Shown piece by piece: positions 51,557-64,000 of a DNA stretch of 64,000 nucleotides (position 1 is the stretch's first letter; each line of letters starts with the position of its first letter). Source of the stretch: Jacaranda mimosifolia (taxonomy: Eukaryota; Streptophyta; Magnoliopsida; Lamiales; Bignoniaceae). Below the pieces are notes generated by a model, which worked only from the letters and a program-made list of their open reading frames with translations, searched no databases and was not told the DNA's origin. The DNA lies in assembly GCA_018894105.1 (NCBI GenBank), contig CM032129.1, positions 14,577,968 to 14,641,967 on the forward strand, given 5' to 3'. The position numbers and the translations under genes are program-made.

Positions 51557-54500
51557 TATTAGCCAAAATAAAAATATCCTAATAACTATATGTGTGTGTG
51601 TGTATATATATTCCTAATTGTTTTCTTTTTTAATTTAGCAATAAAATTAGAGTACTCCTCTCTTAATTTTCATCCAACCTTGGCCAAGGATTTTCTAAGT
51701 CAAGAAAGATTTTATTTTTCATCTAAATAAGTTATGGATCATTTGTTGACCACTCAGTAATCTTCATATATAATCAAATTAAGCCCAAAATATTCGTTAT
51801 TATGATTATTCATACAATTAGAAATATACACACACAAGGTTAGTATGGTATTCATAACATTATTTTGTTTATAATTAATTAGGCATTTCTAGCAAAATAG
51901 TTCACTATATGTATTCTTTAACTAGCACCCATATATATGCATTAGTAGCCCACACCAATATCCATAAAAATATTTTCCTTACAGGCATGTATCGTATGAG
52001 CAAATTTTAATACATTATTAATATCCTATTTAAGAGATTCTCGACTTATATAGTTTTAAAAATAAAGTTATGTAGTACGTAATATGTCATGATCCTATCA
52101 CATGCACAAATAAAGAAGAAGAATGGTATATTTTATTAATGTTAAATGAAATAAAAAATTTATATCAAAGCAGGGAAGGATCCAAAACTGAGATTGTGGA
52201 GGGCTATAATTATAAAACATAAAAATTTAAATACAAATTTTATAATTTACGAATTCAAAATATATGTCATTATCTAAGTTGAGCACGACGCTCTTAATTC
52301 ATATCATAAAATTTTCCAATGATCGAATTAATGTCAAAATTTTTAGCAATGTATTTCTTAATATAATTAACTAAACAATTGGTTAAAAAGATGTTACATC
52401 TTAATTATAAATAAACAAACATCAAAGTTAAACTTTTCTTTAAATTTTCACTTACCTTTGTTATTTTGGACTCAATCTCGTTAAAGTTAAAAAAGAAAGA
52501 AAAAAAAAGATTTCTTGAGATCCTAATAAATCGTAAAGGTTTTCGTTAGCTAGATCCCTATAAACATGTTTTCAAACAAATAGAAAAGAAGTGCACTAAT
52601 GGGTCTAAACTAATTGTAAATTATTTGATTGTAAATATGAAACTAAGAAGTTTGTTTTAAATTTTTCAAAACTAAAATAGGTAAACAATTAATAAAATTT
52701 ATTACTAAAATTTTAAATATATATAAACTATAAATTCTTACAAAAATAAAAAATTATAAAAATATTGGGGTGCAAATTATTACTAAAATTTTAACACTAT
52801 ATATAAATATAACGAAAATAAAAAAGGTATACAACCAATGATCCGGCATTGTAGAGTATAAAAACAACCAATCTAATTTGCTGGTCATGCACTTCTCTAA
52901 TACTTTTTTATGTTTAAAAATTAATGTATTTATATATATAGGTTTTAGCATAATATACCAATGTATAAATAACTCATAACAAGTATAAAATCATATAATC
53001 CAATTAATTGTATATCTAAGTGAACCGACAAATCAATGAAAAATACCATTGTCAATATTAGGACAATATATACATAGAAAATATACTTGAACCTATAATA
53101 AATTCTTGCTATTTTAATCGACTTCGGCCTATATATGGGCAAACAATTGAATAAAAGGGACTGTTTCACGTGAAAGTCCAACCTCAATTAACATTTTTTT
53201 TTTTGGTTAATTATATTAAAAAACAAATTTTACTATATGTATTCACATATATTCATACATATAACATAGTTTTGAAAGAAAAAAACCGTATATGGCATGT
53301 CTTAAATTTAAATATCTGTATAAATGCATAACATCAAATTCAAAATTTCTTATTCTACATATATAATACAATTAAGTCAAACTCCGTGAACAAAAATTAC
53401 ATACAATGAATAGAAATTTAAATTATTTATCTGATACGGCTTCATATAATTAATGTTCTTTCCTACAAGTGTACGAAAAATAAAAAAAGAACCTTGGGTG
53501 GATTGTACACTAACTACTGACAATTTCCGGAAAAAAGGGCTCCATCTTTAACTTATATATATACACACACACACACATATATATATATATCAATGAATAT
53601 TTATTATTACTATTGTCCTTATTTTAATTATCTTTAAGAAACAAAATAAATAAAAGATGTTTCTTGTAAAATTTTAATATTGTATACCCTTTTCAATTTG
53701 CTTAAAAGTTAGCATGAAAAGATAAAAAGTGACTTAAGTCTTCTTGATTAATTCCAGCACAAGTATATGATCATTAAGCAAATGACGAAAAAAATGAATG
53801 AAGTGTAAACTTAATAGTAGAATATTTAATTTGTTCATCTAATTAAGCCACTACTAAATTAAAAAAATTTATGGTTGTAAACCAATAAATTTACTGCAGG
53901 AATTCAAAAACTTAGTGTTTACGTTGTTACATGGGATGAGAAATGATTGATGAATATGAAATACAATAGATGATGGGACCAAATAATCAAACAAATTAAA
54001 TACTATGTGTACTTTATAAGATTATTTAAATGATATATTAGTTCATATACATTTTAGCAACACTTTTTGCTTCAAAGACTCAAAATAATACTTTTATGAA
54101 TATACATTACTTCAATAAGGGTTATTAATAAACTAATTTTTTTATAATTGATCAAATTTTTATATTTTTCAATGAAATTAATAATAAAATTGTAACAACA
54201 ATATTGCATAAATTTATTCAAGTAAATGTCATGTAAACACGAACTTAAATAATTTAATTGAACTTATTTTACCATATATAATGTTAATTTTATTTTTGTT
54301 ATATTTAAGTAAAGTAATAGTTGACATCTACTTACTTGTATATTAATTAATTTACATTACAATAAGTTGTAAAGTTTCTACGAAGCCCTAGTTTCCAAAA
54401 TAAGGACTCTGCAGGATTTTTTTGTAAAATTATAACTGGGGCTAAGACCTAATCAAATAGCTTTTGAGTTCTAAAATTCAATAACATGCAATGGCCCAAT

Positions 54501-55200
54501 TAATATTTCAGGTTAATTATTTGAAATTTCCCAAGAAAATTGTAATTTCTTAATATTTTGAATTAATTAATTTGTCTTAGGATTATAGGAATAATTTGAA
54601 TATTTTACTTTTATTAATAAATAACAAACGAGGTTGAATGAAAACATCCCACTTTCTAAGTGGGATGTCTCATCCTAAAATTAATAGTTTTTGTATTGGA
54701 CCAAAGCAATAAAATGGTTTGTAATATATATATATATATGATATTAAATTTGACAAAATAATATGTTCAACGTAATACCTTAAAGTAAACATGCTCAATT
54801 AAATATATGGATAAATCTGTAATGATTATAATTAGGACTAATTTATGTATATGTCCGAGTTATGGTGTCCAAATTTCAATTTTCCTTAGTTGGAAATGAA
54901 AACTAATCTAGAGAAAAATATTCATTCAACCCACCCCGGTTGAATCATTCAAGAGGATGAATAATCCTCTACAACCACAAGCCAAAAGCCAGTTGTGTAT
55001 ATCAGCAATAAGAAACTGTACGCGGTAAAATTGTGAGGAACAGTATCTCAAATGCATGGACGTAACTGTCTAAAATGTACTACGTTTGAATGAGGATAAT
55101 TAACGACGGGCGTATCTGACCAGAATTCCTTTGTCTTAACAACAACGAAACGAAAACAAAGAAAATAAAAGCGCTGAAATGCACCACTTTCTCCTACAAG
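51557..55200. other. AT-rich intergenic region, no gene seen
   Basis: Several TA and CA microsatellites (about 51590-51610, 53555-53590, 54728-54740). The short minus-strand ORFs have no recognisable domain. The last few hundred bases should hold the clathrin light chain promoter. Confidence 0.65.
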
Positions 55201-55282
55201 TTTGATCACCCGGATCTCATCACACATACCCATACACAGTTATACCTACAAATATACGTACAAGATCAAGAGGGTTTCGCGA

Positions 55283-57015
55283 ATGGAGTCCTTTGATGAT
55301 GGTGCATATAACGACGTCATCGGAGAGGAGAATGTGAGCCCCTATGACGACGGCATGCACTACGGCTTCGACGGCGATAACAGCGTCGCATCACCACCGA
55401 TGGACGGGTTCTCGGGGAGTCCCGTGAACGAAAACAATGACATGCAGTCCTCGGAGGTCTACGGCTTCGCCGGCTCACCTAAGGATTCTTCTCCGTCGCC
55501 ATTTCACACCGCGAACGGCGGCGGCGGCGGGGGGGAGGACGAGTACGTGAAGCCGTACGACATCGCAGCTGACAATGAAGGGATTTTTACGTCGTCTGGT
55601 GGCGGGCCGCTGCTTCCAGACCCCGGCCAGATGCGTGAGGAAGGCACAGCTTTTCGCGAATGGCGCCGGTGAGCTTTTCAATCGGAATTCTATATATATG
55701 TACATACTTTGAACAATGTTTTGGATATTGACGATCTGTTGTGGAGTTTTATATGGGCATTAATCTTGTGTGAAAATTAATATGAATTGGATTGCTTCAA
55801 ATTAATCAGAGTTCTAAATGCTCTGATTAGATCTTGGATTAGTCATAATAAAAAGGAGTATTATGTTTAATGAATCTTAGCAAGCACATAATTGACAGTT
55901 TATAATTCATGAATGTAAGGGTCAACCATTTTTACGCGTGGGTGGATTTAATGTTTTCGATAATTCAGAAGTGTTGGTTGATTTATTTTGTTTTTTGTTT
56001 TTTCCTTTTTTCCTGTTGTTTTTTTATAAATATGCTATCCATGTTCAATCAGATTCAAGTGGAAATATAGCTCTTTTTCTTTCATTTGCCCAACTTGGAT
56101 GCGACACCATTCATTCAAGCTCTGCATGCGATATGCTCCATCTCTGCATTTTCCTTACTGTCTGCACTGTAGATTTTGTATATAATGTGGTACTCCATCA
56201 ATTTGTTTTCTTTATCTCCCATTCTTTGCTTTCTATACGTGAGTTTTCTAAGTCTTGTCTTGTTAATGCAGCCAAAATGCCATTTATCTGGAGGAGAAAG
56301 AGAAGAAGGAAAAGGAGTTGAGGAGTCAGATTATTGCTGAAGCTGAGGAATACAAACGACAATTTTATGAGAAGAGGAATCAGAATTGCGAGACTAACAA
56401 GGCTCAGAATAGGGAAAGAGAGAAAGTACCATCCGACATTTTAATTTTGATGTTTACAAATATAATTGCATGATAGTTTGTGATACAACATTGATGAAAT
56501 TTGTTTTTGTTCAGCTTTACCATGCCCAACAAGAGAAGTTCCATAAGGAGGCCGACCAACACTTCTGGAAAGCCATAGCTGAGATCATACCTCGTGAAGT
56601 TCCCAACATTGAGAAGAGGAGAGGGAAAAAAGAAGAGGAAAAGAAACCTTCAGTTCTGGTTATTCAGGGACCAAAGCCTGGAAAGCCAGCTGATATGTCC
56701 AGAATGCGTCAAATCCTTTTGAAGCTGAAGCAGACGCCCCCGCCCCATATGATGCCACCCCCACCGGAGAAGGACGGTAAGGACGCAAAGGATGGGAAAG
56801 ATTCCAAGGAAGGGAAGGATGCCAAGAATGGGAAAATGGCCACACCAAAAGCGTTGGAGGATGGAAAGGATGCTACCCCAACAGAATCCTCTGCGGTTGG
56901 AGGAACGCCTGTTTCACCTGCTGAAGATGCGGCAAAAAGAGCTACTCCTAAAGCACCCAAGCCAGATGAGTCATCTGCTACTCAAGGCGAAGAAAATGTG
57001 GAGAAAGAGGCTTGA
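55283..57015 (+). CDS. CLC: Clathrin light chain
   Basis: Regulatory light chain of clathrin, which binds the heavy chain in the coats of vesicles at the plasma membrane and trans-Golgi network. Exons 55283-55668, 56272-56425 and 56515-57015 have GT-AG borders and join in frame to 346 aa, close to known plant light chains. The N-terminus ([12 protein letters not shown]) is acidic, with a GFAGSP motif and a poly-Gly run. The conserved core spans exons 1-3: [17 protein letters not shown], then [18 protein letters not shown], a charged helix for heavy-chain binding. It is followed by [19 protein letters not shown] and a [20 protein letters not shown] block typical of plants. The C-terminal tail is low-complexity with [15 protein letters not shown] repeats and many Ser, Pro and Lys. 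The start at 55283 is chosen because homology begins there, although the frame is open upstream to 55202. It appears intact. Confidence 0.95.
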
Positions 57016-57754
57016 TGAGTATTGAATTTTTTATTTGCCTAATCAATTTTTTTCATTCAGTTTATCATTATTTCTCTTTAGATATATATATTATTCTTAT
57101 ATCACTCTTACCAAATAGCACAAGTAATGAGAGAAGCTCTGTTTTGAAACCTTTGCTCTGCAGTAAGGGATGCAGTTGCAGTGAGCTCTCTTCTAACATT
57201 TTTAGTTTAATTATATATTGTATTCGTTTTGTTCTCTGATAGACATATATTGCTCATTTCTCGTAGCGTTTACTTCCACAATATATTGAAGCTACCATTT
57301 ACGGAAGGGAACCGTACTTCTGCATTTGATGTTTCCTTGAATATGGTTTTGGCGCCTTTCAGTGAAACATATTATGCTTTAATTAGTGGTACTTAATTTG
57401 GATGAACTGTTACTCTAGACGTTGGCTACGGTCCAGTACCTATGGTTTTTTCTAACATCTTATACCTCTTAAAAAATTGATATGTGTTCAAATACTTTTT
57501 TTAAATCAATAGTAATTAAGTTAATTTACTATATTAACCTTTTTTAATTAAATTAAAAATAAAATAATTTTTAATATGAAATACCTTAAATGTCCCTATG
57601 AAAAATTAATATATAAATAAAAAAAATCAAAATATAATTACCTAAAAAAATAGAAAAAGAAAAAAAAAATTCTTAATTAAACCATTACAACCCAATGAAT
57701 CCACCATCCCAATTCTGTTCTTCAAACCCGCTAAGAAATTCAAAGGCAGAAACA
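57016..57754. other. 3' flank of the clathrin light chain gene
   Basis: The 3' untranslated region and intergenic sequence. No other gene is supported. Confidence 0.6.
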
Positions 57755-58593
57755 ATTTTCTGTTCTTCAAACATGCCACCCTCCCCCCAACCAGATTCAA
57801 ACCCCCCCCCCCCCCAAAACCAAATTCAAACCCGCTCTCAAAATTTAAACTCACTGCGGGGTGTTTTCAATCTATACGTGCAAATTGATTTTAGAAATCG
57901 TAAACACAGCTCACTAACCACAGGCTTCTCCGGTGGCCCAATATTCAAAGGCGTCGGCGCGTGGCATCACATATTCGTCGGAATAGGTACACTTTTTCTC
58001 TTAATTGATTACTCATGTATTTTCTTGTGTTTGATTAATTAATGTAATTAGGGTTCATATAGTATCTTAATTAGATTTTGAATCAGTGTTAATCTATTGT
58101 TCTTTTAATTTCCTTGTGAAATGAATTGAAGTGAATTTATGTAAGACACCAAGTCTCTATTTATAATGTTTCTGTCATGGGCAAAATTTATGTAAAAAAA
58201 TCCCGTTGTTAGCAATCTTTTGTTGTCTGTTGGTGTAGAACTATGGATAGATGATATCCCCACAGCTAGAAAGAGTTTTATTAGTTCAAAAATACTCTCA
58301 AGGAATTATTCGTTGGCTAACAAGAAAATGGGGAATTTGTTCTTAGTTTCAATGCTCTCACAGTGGATGAGAAGTTTGAGTTGTTCATTCTTTCCTTATC
58401 CAACAAAGGAAAAGAAGCAAATATAGAATTCTACAATATCCTCTTAAATCCTTTTGCGGCTTGTGTTCTGTAATGTATTGATGTGGTTTTGGTTGCTCTG
58501 GCTATTTTGGATCAGAATTTAGCTTCATTTATGAGACTTGGTTTGCTTGCAATTGCTATTTTCTTACAGTGGCTTACACCGGCTGGTTCCATG
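57755..58593 (+). repeat. Left arm of a large inverted repeat
   Basis: About 0.84 kb that is nearly identical, in reverse complement, to 63162-63990. Shared landmarks are CTCACTGCGGGG, AACCACAGGCTTCT, GTCGGAATAGGTACACTTTT, GTAGAACT.TGGATAGATG and TTTTGCGGCTTGTGTTCTG. A run of about 14 C at 57808 is specific to this arm. ORFs such as 58220-58426 are open in both arms but match no family I recognise. They may be terminal repeats of a transposon or a captured gene fragment. Confidence 0.85.
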
Positions 58594-60055
58594 GTTTTGT
58601 CTCTGTACTATGCTAGTTTGGTTGCTCCAATTTTGAACTCTTTTTGTGTCAGTTTAAGGAATGATTCCTCAAAATTAATGAGTTTGGTTTTGGAATTTTC
58701 TATGTTTGGTTTTCTAGTCAAATAGTTGATGAATGGTTGAGTGGGATTTGATTCTACAATGACTCTGAATCTGTCCTAATGGCTGATAAATAGATGAAAG
58801 GTGTTTGCAATTGAATAAGTTGGATTTGTTTTGATTTTAACGAAAATCATTGTTGCTCAATCTGCTACTGTCATCTTGGCATATTTCTATATTCCTCTTG
58901 ATTTTATTGGATTTTGATTATTAGTTGGGAAACTTTTGGTTATTTGTTGTCGTCCTTTATGTTTTGGCAGATAAGGATTTTGCATTGGATGTTGTTACGT
59001 GTCCTTCTGTTCATTGATTTTGTATTAGGATGTTTCTGTTGTTTATTTGGATGTTTCTGTAGTGATTTTCTATTGGATTTGAAATTTGAAATTTGAAAAC
59101 AGTTTGGTTGACAATGGAATTAGCTTTAGAATAAGGGTATTGCTTGAATATTAGTTGTTGCTGGATATTAGTGAAGGAATAGTTGCTAGATTGATTATAA
59201 TCTTGGCTTCTGACTTGCTGGATTGGGTTGAATTGATCTTTTGTTGCTTAGATGGCGCTATGTTTAAGGTTGCCATCTGTAGGCGAATTGCTGCTCCAGA
59301 ATCTTAGCTAGGCGCCCATCATCCACTTTAGCTGAAGAGGGGTTTTGATCTTGGAATAGCCAGTGGGCCGCCCTGCTGATTTTTTTACTTAATTTATTTG
59401 GATGGAAGTGGGATTTCATCTATGGTCAATAGGTTTCTAAACCTTGCGGCTTGAGGGAATATTGGGCAATCTTTTTGGAAAATCTTGTTGGATTAACGGC
59501 TCGATATCTGCTCCTCCTTGGCGCCTAATGAAATCGAAAATGCTCCTCAATTTAATTCAAAAATTGGGCAGTTGAAGGTTCGAACCTGCACCATTTGCCG
59601 CCAAAATATTTTGCAAAGTGTTGAATCTGGATTTGAAACTTGCTCTAATATGGGCGATCATAAGTTGATTTTAATATGCCAAATCTGGGACTCGATCTAG
59701 GTTTTTGGTTGGCGCCTAATGGCTTGATCTCGCTCTTCAATTTTATCCTTCTTTGTTGATTTGGGGAGTCGGTGTTGAGCCTTATTTGGGGAACAATGGA
59801 AGGCTTAATTGAATAATTTAATTGCTGACTGCTTGGATGGAGTGGATACTCCCCCCCACTACAAAATTGATTTTGACTTCTTTGTACATATTTTCTCCAA
59901 TTCCTTCAGGACAATTTATCTGGGGGAGTTGAGAATTAATTAAAATATAATGTAAGGGAAGTAAGTACTTCCTTGTTTAGTTTTTTGCGCAAACACTTTG
60001 GTCTTGTAATTTCTTTTTGATTACTAATGTATCCTGGACCTATTGCCAAAAAAAA

Positions 60056-60087
<32 letters not shown>

Positions 60088-60560
60088 AAGCAAACCTATA
60101 TTAGCCAAGCAAGATTGAACAAAAGCATATACGATAAAACTGGTAATTTGTTCACAAGCACCAACACTAAATCAACAGATGAGTCTCACAAAAAATGAAA
60201 AAAAAGTTCTTTGAAATGTTTACTCATTACAACCTAAAAAACATCTATTCCACTTATATTAGCCAAGCAAACCTATTCTTTTTAAAAGAACACAAACTCT
60301 TTGCCACCCGTCTTTGTGCATTGATAGATCCAGCCTAAATAAAACATGAAAAAAATGAAATTTATAATCTACTGGATGAAGTAAAATTTAAAATTTCCAA
60401 ATTCATATAAGTATTACAATTTAATTACTTCATTTAATCAATTTTGCATGTTGATATCATACATCATAATCAAGCACACGTACAACCCACAATCATACCT
60501 ACATATCCAAAGATTTTAATTTCATTATAATATATAAATTTATTTCTTAAAAAAGATGCT
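58594..60560. other. Sequence inside the inverted repeat, left portion
   Basis: No gene recognised. It ends in an A-rich tract with several CAAAA units near 60048-60090, which may mark the tail of a retroposon; the family is not clear. Confidence 0.5.
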
Positions 60561-60569
60561 TTGACTGAT

Positions 60570-61028
60570 CTAATTTACCCATATCCTTGAACTGGAACCC
60601 AACTAGCCTTGTTATAACTGAATGTGTTGACAATATCTTTGAACATGTATTGATTTGGCTACCACTTCTCAAATAGAAATTGTACTTTTGTAACCTTGTA
60701 ATGTAATATTGTTAAATTACTATAACCACCAACGATATAATTTTTAAAAGCATATAGTATAGACTTAAATTTTCATTCTTACCACTTTCTTAACGATCTC
60801 CATCCTATATGCATTTTGGATTGGAAGAGGATATGTGTCACAAATTATAATTTGTGAATTGTCGTACTCAATGATGCACAATATCCAATGATCCTTCAAG
60901 TCATAAATGGGGATGTACAACTTCTGCAAGTGCTCTATGTTGTCTGTAAATTTGGCATGCCCCTCAAAGTATGTCTTGATAAGCTGCTCATCACTATAGT
61001 TTAAGGTCAAGATGGTTTGTTGCATCAC
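60570..61028 (-). pseudogene. Ulp1-like cysteine protease domain fragment
   Basis: The 87-aa ORF 61028-60765 contains LYIPIYDLKDHWILCIIEYD followed by SQIIICDTYP, which matches the His-Trp and Asp region of Ulp1/C48 (SUMO protease) domains. The sequence beyond 60765 has stops, and I do not find the catalytic Cys motif. The fragment lacks the N-terminal half of the domain. Ulp1-like domains are often carried by plant Mutator-like elements (Kaonashi type) and FAR1-related transposons; this fits its neighbour on the same strand. Confidence 0.65.
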
Positions 61029-61400
61029 ACAATATTTTTTTTTTTTTGAAAAATAATTTCTAATTTACATAATGAAATTGAAATAAATTATGAAAATTGC
61101 ATACAAAAAAAGAATGTTGGAAGAAACTATATATGTGCATGTAAGTTCTCATCCTTCATCTTAAGTGAGCACATGCATGCTACAACACCAATAACCTTAA
61201 CAAGATAATACCATTAGTGCAATTAAATTATTATAAATGATATACATATATATATGTATATATCTCCCAAATGCATATAATAAATTTTCTTATAGTGCTT
61301 GAGATATATTGACCGGGTCGCAAGCACTTTAGTGCTGATTGACTTACCAAAATCGATAACTAATGTACATATATAACGAATGCATTTTATTCATGGTCTA

Positions 61401-62046
61401 TTAGTCTTTGGTCCTCAAGACCACTTGTGCAATAAAATCATAACATTTATACATGTTACATCGCAAACGACGATTCACATCATTGGGATTAAGAGGATGA
61501 TTATGCTCATGCACAAATTTGGTGACCTTATATAGACCTGAAAATCGATCATGAGATACGTGTAGACTAGCTAGACATCCACATCTAAGGTCAGGTTTAG
61601 CTTGTCGTTGCCGAACATATCCTAAATTTGGTTTTCTTCTTAAACCCTCTCGTGAACACACCCACTCACAATTCTTTACCAACCATAATGACTGGTCTCT
61701 TGCTAATTTTTCACATTCACCACAATTATAACCATGACCCTTTTTTTTTATTTAACTTGCATTCCTAAAATTTGGGTGATACATTTTTGCAAGTTTGCTT
61801 CCAAACATCAAATCCTTCTTCTCTTCCATATGCAATATAGAATGATTGTGCTTCATCAATAAACTTGAAAACATATTTCATCACCTTATTTGGGTTGATG
61901 TTATTAGGAATATGATTTGGTGAATCAATTTCATCATCTCTATCACTACTATCAGTCTGCAGATAAGCAGCATCACTCATGAAATTTACTTCACTATTGT
62001 CATGGAGACTGAAATTCTCCTCTTCTTCAAATTTTATGTTACTCAT
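61401..62046 (-). pseudogene. FAR1-type DNA-binding domain fragment
   Basis: Starts at 62046 (MSNIKFEEEENFSLHDN), with an acidic leader and then FIDEAQSFYIAYGREEGFDVWKQ, the first half of the FAR1 WRKY-GCM1-like zinc finger. After an A-rich run with a stop or shift near 61750, the frame resumes with GYNCGECEKLARDQSLW, VCSREGLRR, RCGCLASLHVSH and KFVHEHNHPLNP. The Cys and His-x-His ligands are present. No MULE transposase core or SWIM finger follows, so this is either a deleted FAR1/Jittery-type transposase or a captured domain. Confidence 0.8.
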
Positions 62047-63161
62047 CGTATGCTTGTATCTAAATTCTGGGGGAGAAAATTAAGAATTTTTTTTTTTATC
62101 ACCACGGAATAATTTTTACTAAAGATAATAAATAATTTATGAGTATAAAATATCAAAATGAATAATTATGCGTGATGCATTTGGTATAAAGCCAAAACAA
62201 GCAAGAAAAAAGGGTCACTTGTAGGTTGTGTAGAAATCATAGACCAACCGAAATAGACACTAGTTGATTACCAACGGATTATTAGTAGAATTATAAAGAA
62301 TTAAGAAGATGTTATTTATATGTAATTAACTCATATGAGAAAGTAATACTTGTAATCATAATCAATAAAAGAGAGTTGTGAAATTCTAGATTTCAAGTGC
62401 CCAAATAGCATGTCAATAAGGCTCATAACTATTTTTGAGGCTCAATTACTGAAACTTCTCGCTTAATCATTTTATTCTACTAAAATTCAAAATGGGATGT
62501 CAAGATGGCTGTAGAATTGAAAAATTATATTTTGTCAATAAATTATAAATTATAATTTATATCATTCTCTTATTTTATCAATAAATTATTAGTTAAACAT
62601 ACTTTTAGTATAAATTAGTAGAGATACCCGAGGAGATTATATCAGTCTGTATTCTTAAATGCTTTTTCAGGTAAGAGTGAGGTGAAAACATAAATGGAAA
62701 GAAGAAATCAAAAAAGGATTCAACACATGTATATTTGTCAAAAAGTACCAAGGCATAGCGACCTTATCAAACTAAACCATTGATTAGATCTTGGCCAAAA
62801 ATATAGAAGCACAATGTCTTTTATCACATATCTCTCTCAAAAAGCCCACTGGAATTACACTTGAGGTAGGCAATTCTCAGTTACCACACTATATATATGT
62901 CCTTATATTTGCCTTAAAGTTCATTTAAATTGATTTGAGTTGGACAATCTAACATTCTCAAGTGCTGCGGCTTAGCACTATTCTTTCTCTTAGCAATATA
63001 TATTAGCACTATTTGCACTCTTCTTTTATCACAGAATGTTGGACAAAAATATTGGACTATCACAAACTATTAGCACTATTTTTTTATCTCAGAATATTAG
63101 CACTATTCTTTCCTTTCCCCATTTGTTGATGATTGATAGTAATATGTTGTGAGAAATTAGT
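62047..63161. other. Sequence inside the inverted repeat, right portion
   Basis: AT-rich, possibly the promoter side of the FAR1-type fragment. No other gene was found. Confidence 0.55.
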
Positions 63162-63990
63162 ATAGAACCACCAGGTGTAAGCCACAACAAGAAAATAGCA
63201 ATTGCAAGCAAACAAAGTCTCAGAAATGAAGTTAAATTCTGATCCAAAACAGCCAGAGCAACCAAAATCACATCAATACATTACAGAACACAAGCCGCAA
63301 AAGGATTCAAGAGGATAATGTAGAATTCTATATTTGCTTCTTTTCCTTTGTTGGATAAGGAAAGAATGAATTGCAACTCAAACTTCTCATCCATTGTGAG
63401 AGCATTGAAACCAAGAACAAATTCCCTATTTTCTTGTTAGCCAACAAATAATTCCTTGAGAGTATTTTTGAACTAATAAAACTCTTTCTAGCTGTGGGGA
63501 TACCATCTATCCACAGTTCTACACCAATAGACAGCAAAAGATTGCTAATGACGGGATTTTTTTTTTACATAAATTTTGCCCATGACAGAATTGTCTCACT
63601 TCTAACATTATAGACAGAGAGTTGGTGTCTTACATAAATTCACTTCAATTCATTTCACAAGGACATGAAAAGAACAATAGATTAACACTGATTCAAAATC
63701 TAATTAAGATATTATATGAACTCTAATTACATTAATTAATCAAACACAAGAATATACTTGAGTAATCAATTAAGAGAAAAAGTGTACCTATTCCGACGAA
63801 ATTGTGATGCCATGCACCGCCGCCTTTGAATATTAGGCCACCGAAGAAGCCTGTGGTTAGGGAACTGTGTTTACCGTTTCTAAAACCAATTTGCACATAT
63901 AGATTGAAAGCTCCCCGCAGTGAATTTGAATTTTGAGAGCGGGTTTGAATCTAGTTGGGGATAGGGGGCTTGAAGAATAAAAAATTGCTT
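63162..63990 (-). repeat. Right arm of the large inverted repeat
   Basis: Reverse-complement partner of 57755-58593 with scattered substitutions and a few small indels. The window ends just beyond it, so its outer terminus and any target duplication cannot be judged. Confidence 0.85.
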
Positions 63991-64000
63991 GGGAGGGGAG

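Noticed and set aside
57695..58042. 115-aa protein gene after the clathrin light chain
   Set aside because: The frame crosses a long C run and a probable splice donor, and it is only partly shared with the other inverted arm; it is better described as repeat sequence.
59518..60090. SINE with a Pol III B box (GGTTCGAACCTGC near 59577) and an A-rich tail
   Set aside because: The tail is about 470 bp away, no convincing A box or target duplication was found, and the surrounding sequence looks like one longer unit.

Overview
The window is nuclear DNA from a flowering plant, most likely a eudicot. It is very AT-rich. Its few real genes have GT-AG introns and plant-specific families: an S-domain receptor kinase, a plant-type clathrin light chain and a GCR2/LanC-like gene. 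The remainder is mostly transposable elements of classical plant types. I saw no bacterial genes, CRISPR arrays, rRNA genes or tRNA genes. Coding calls come from reading splice sites and family motifs by eye; no database search was run.

Layout. 1-2055: remnants related to LTR retrotransposons. 2050-10500: AT-rich non-genic DNA with dispersed and tandem repeats and MITE-like elements. 11298-14444: an intact seven-exon G-type lectin S-receptor-like kinase (+), 810 aa. 15303-18379: a six-exon LanC-like gene (-) whose gene structure is preserved but which carries three reading-frame-breaking indels. 18517-24069: a Mutator-like element with long TIRs and a perfect 10-bp target duplication, inserted about 130 bp upstream of the LanC-like start codon. 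It holds a decayed MuDR-type transposase (-) and a decayed plant mobile domain (PMD) gene (+) that converge on a shared breakpoint. 25932-48211: a CACTA (En/Spm) element with degenerate TNP2-type and Transposase_24-like genes. It is split by a 10.5-kb Ty3/gypsy Tat-lineage retrotransposon (34312-44831, TSD ATAAG) that carries an antisense extra ORF and 3' tandem repeats. A second copy of the CACTA segment that received the retrotransposon lies at 46.17-46.88 kb and keeps the empty site. 48324-51551: a 3.2-kb solo LTR (TSD TTGAT) containing a minisatellite of about 40 bp. 51557-55200: AT-rich intergenic DNA. 55283-57015: an intact three-exon clathrin light chain gene (+). 57755-63990: a pair of inverted arms of about 0.83 kb around a FAR1-type DNA-binding domain and a Ulp1-like protease fragment (-); the window ends just beyond the right arm.

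The genes do not form a pathway. Only the receptor kinase and the clathrin light chain look functional. The most informative features are structural: precise target duplications, nested insertions with an internal empty-site control, a TE next to the start of a decaying gene, a chimeric MULE with microhomology at its internal junction, and a FAR1/Ulp1 element between near-identical inverted arms that could form double-stranded RNA.
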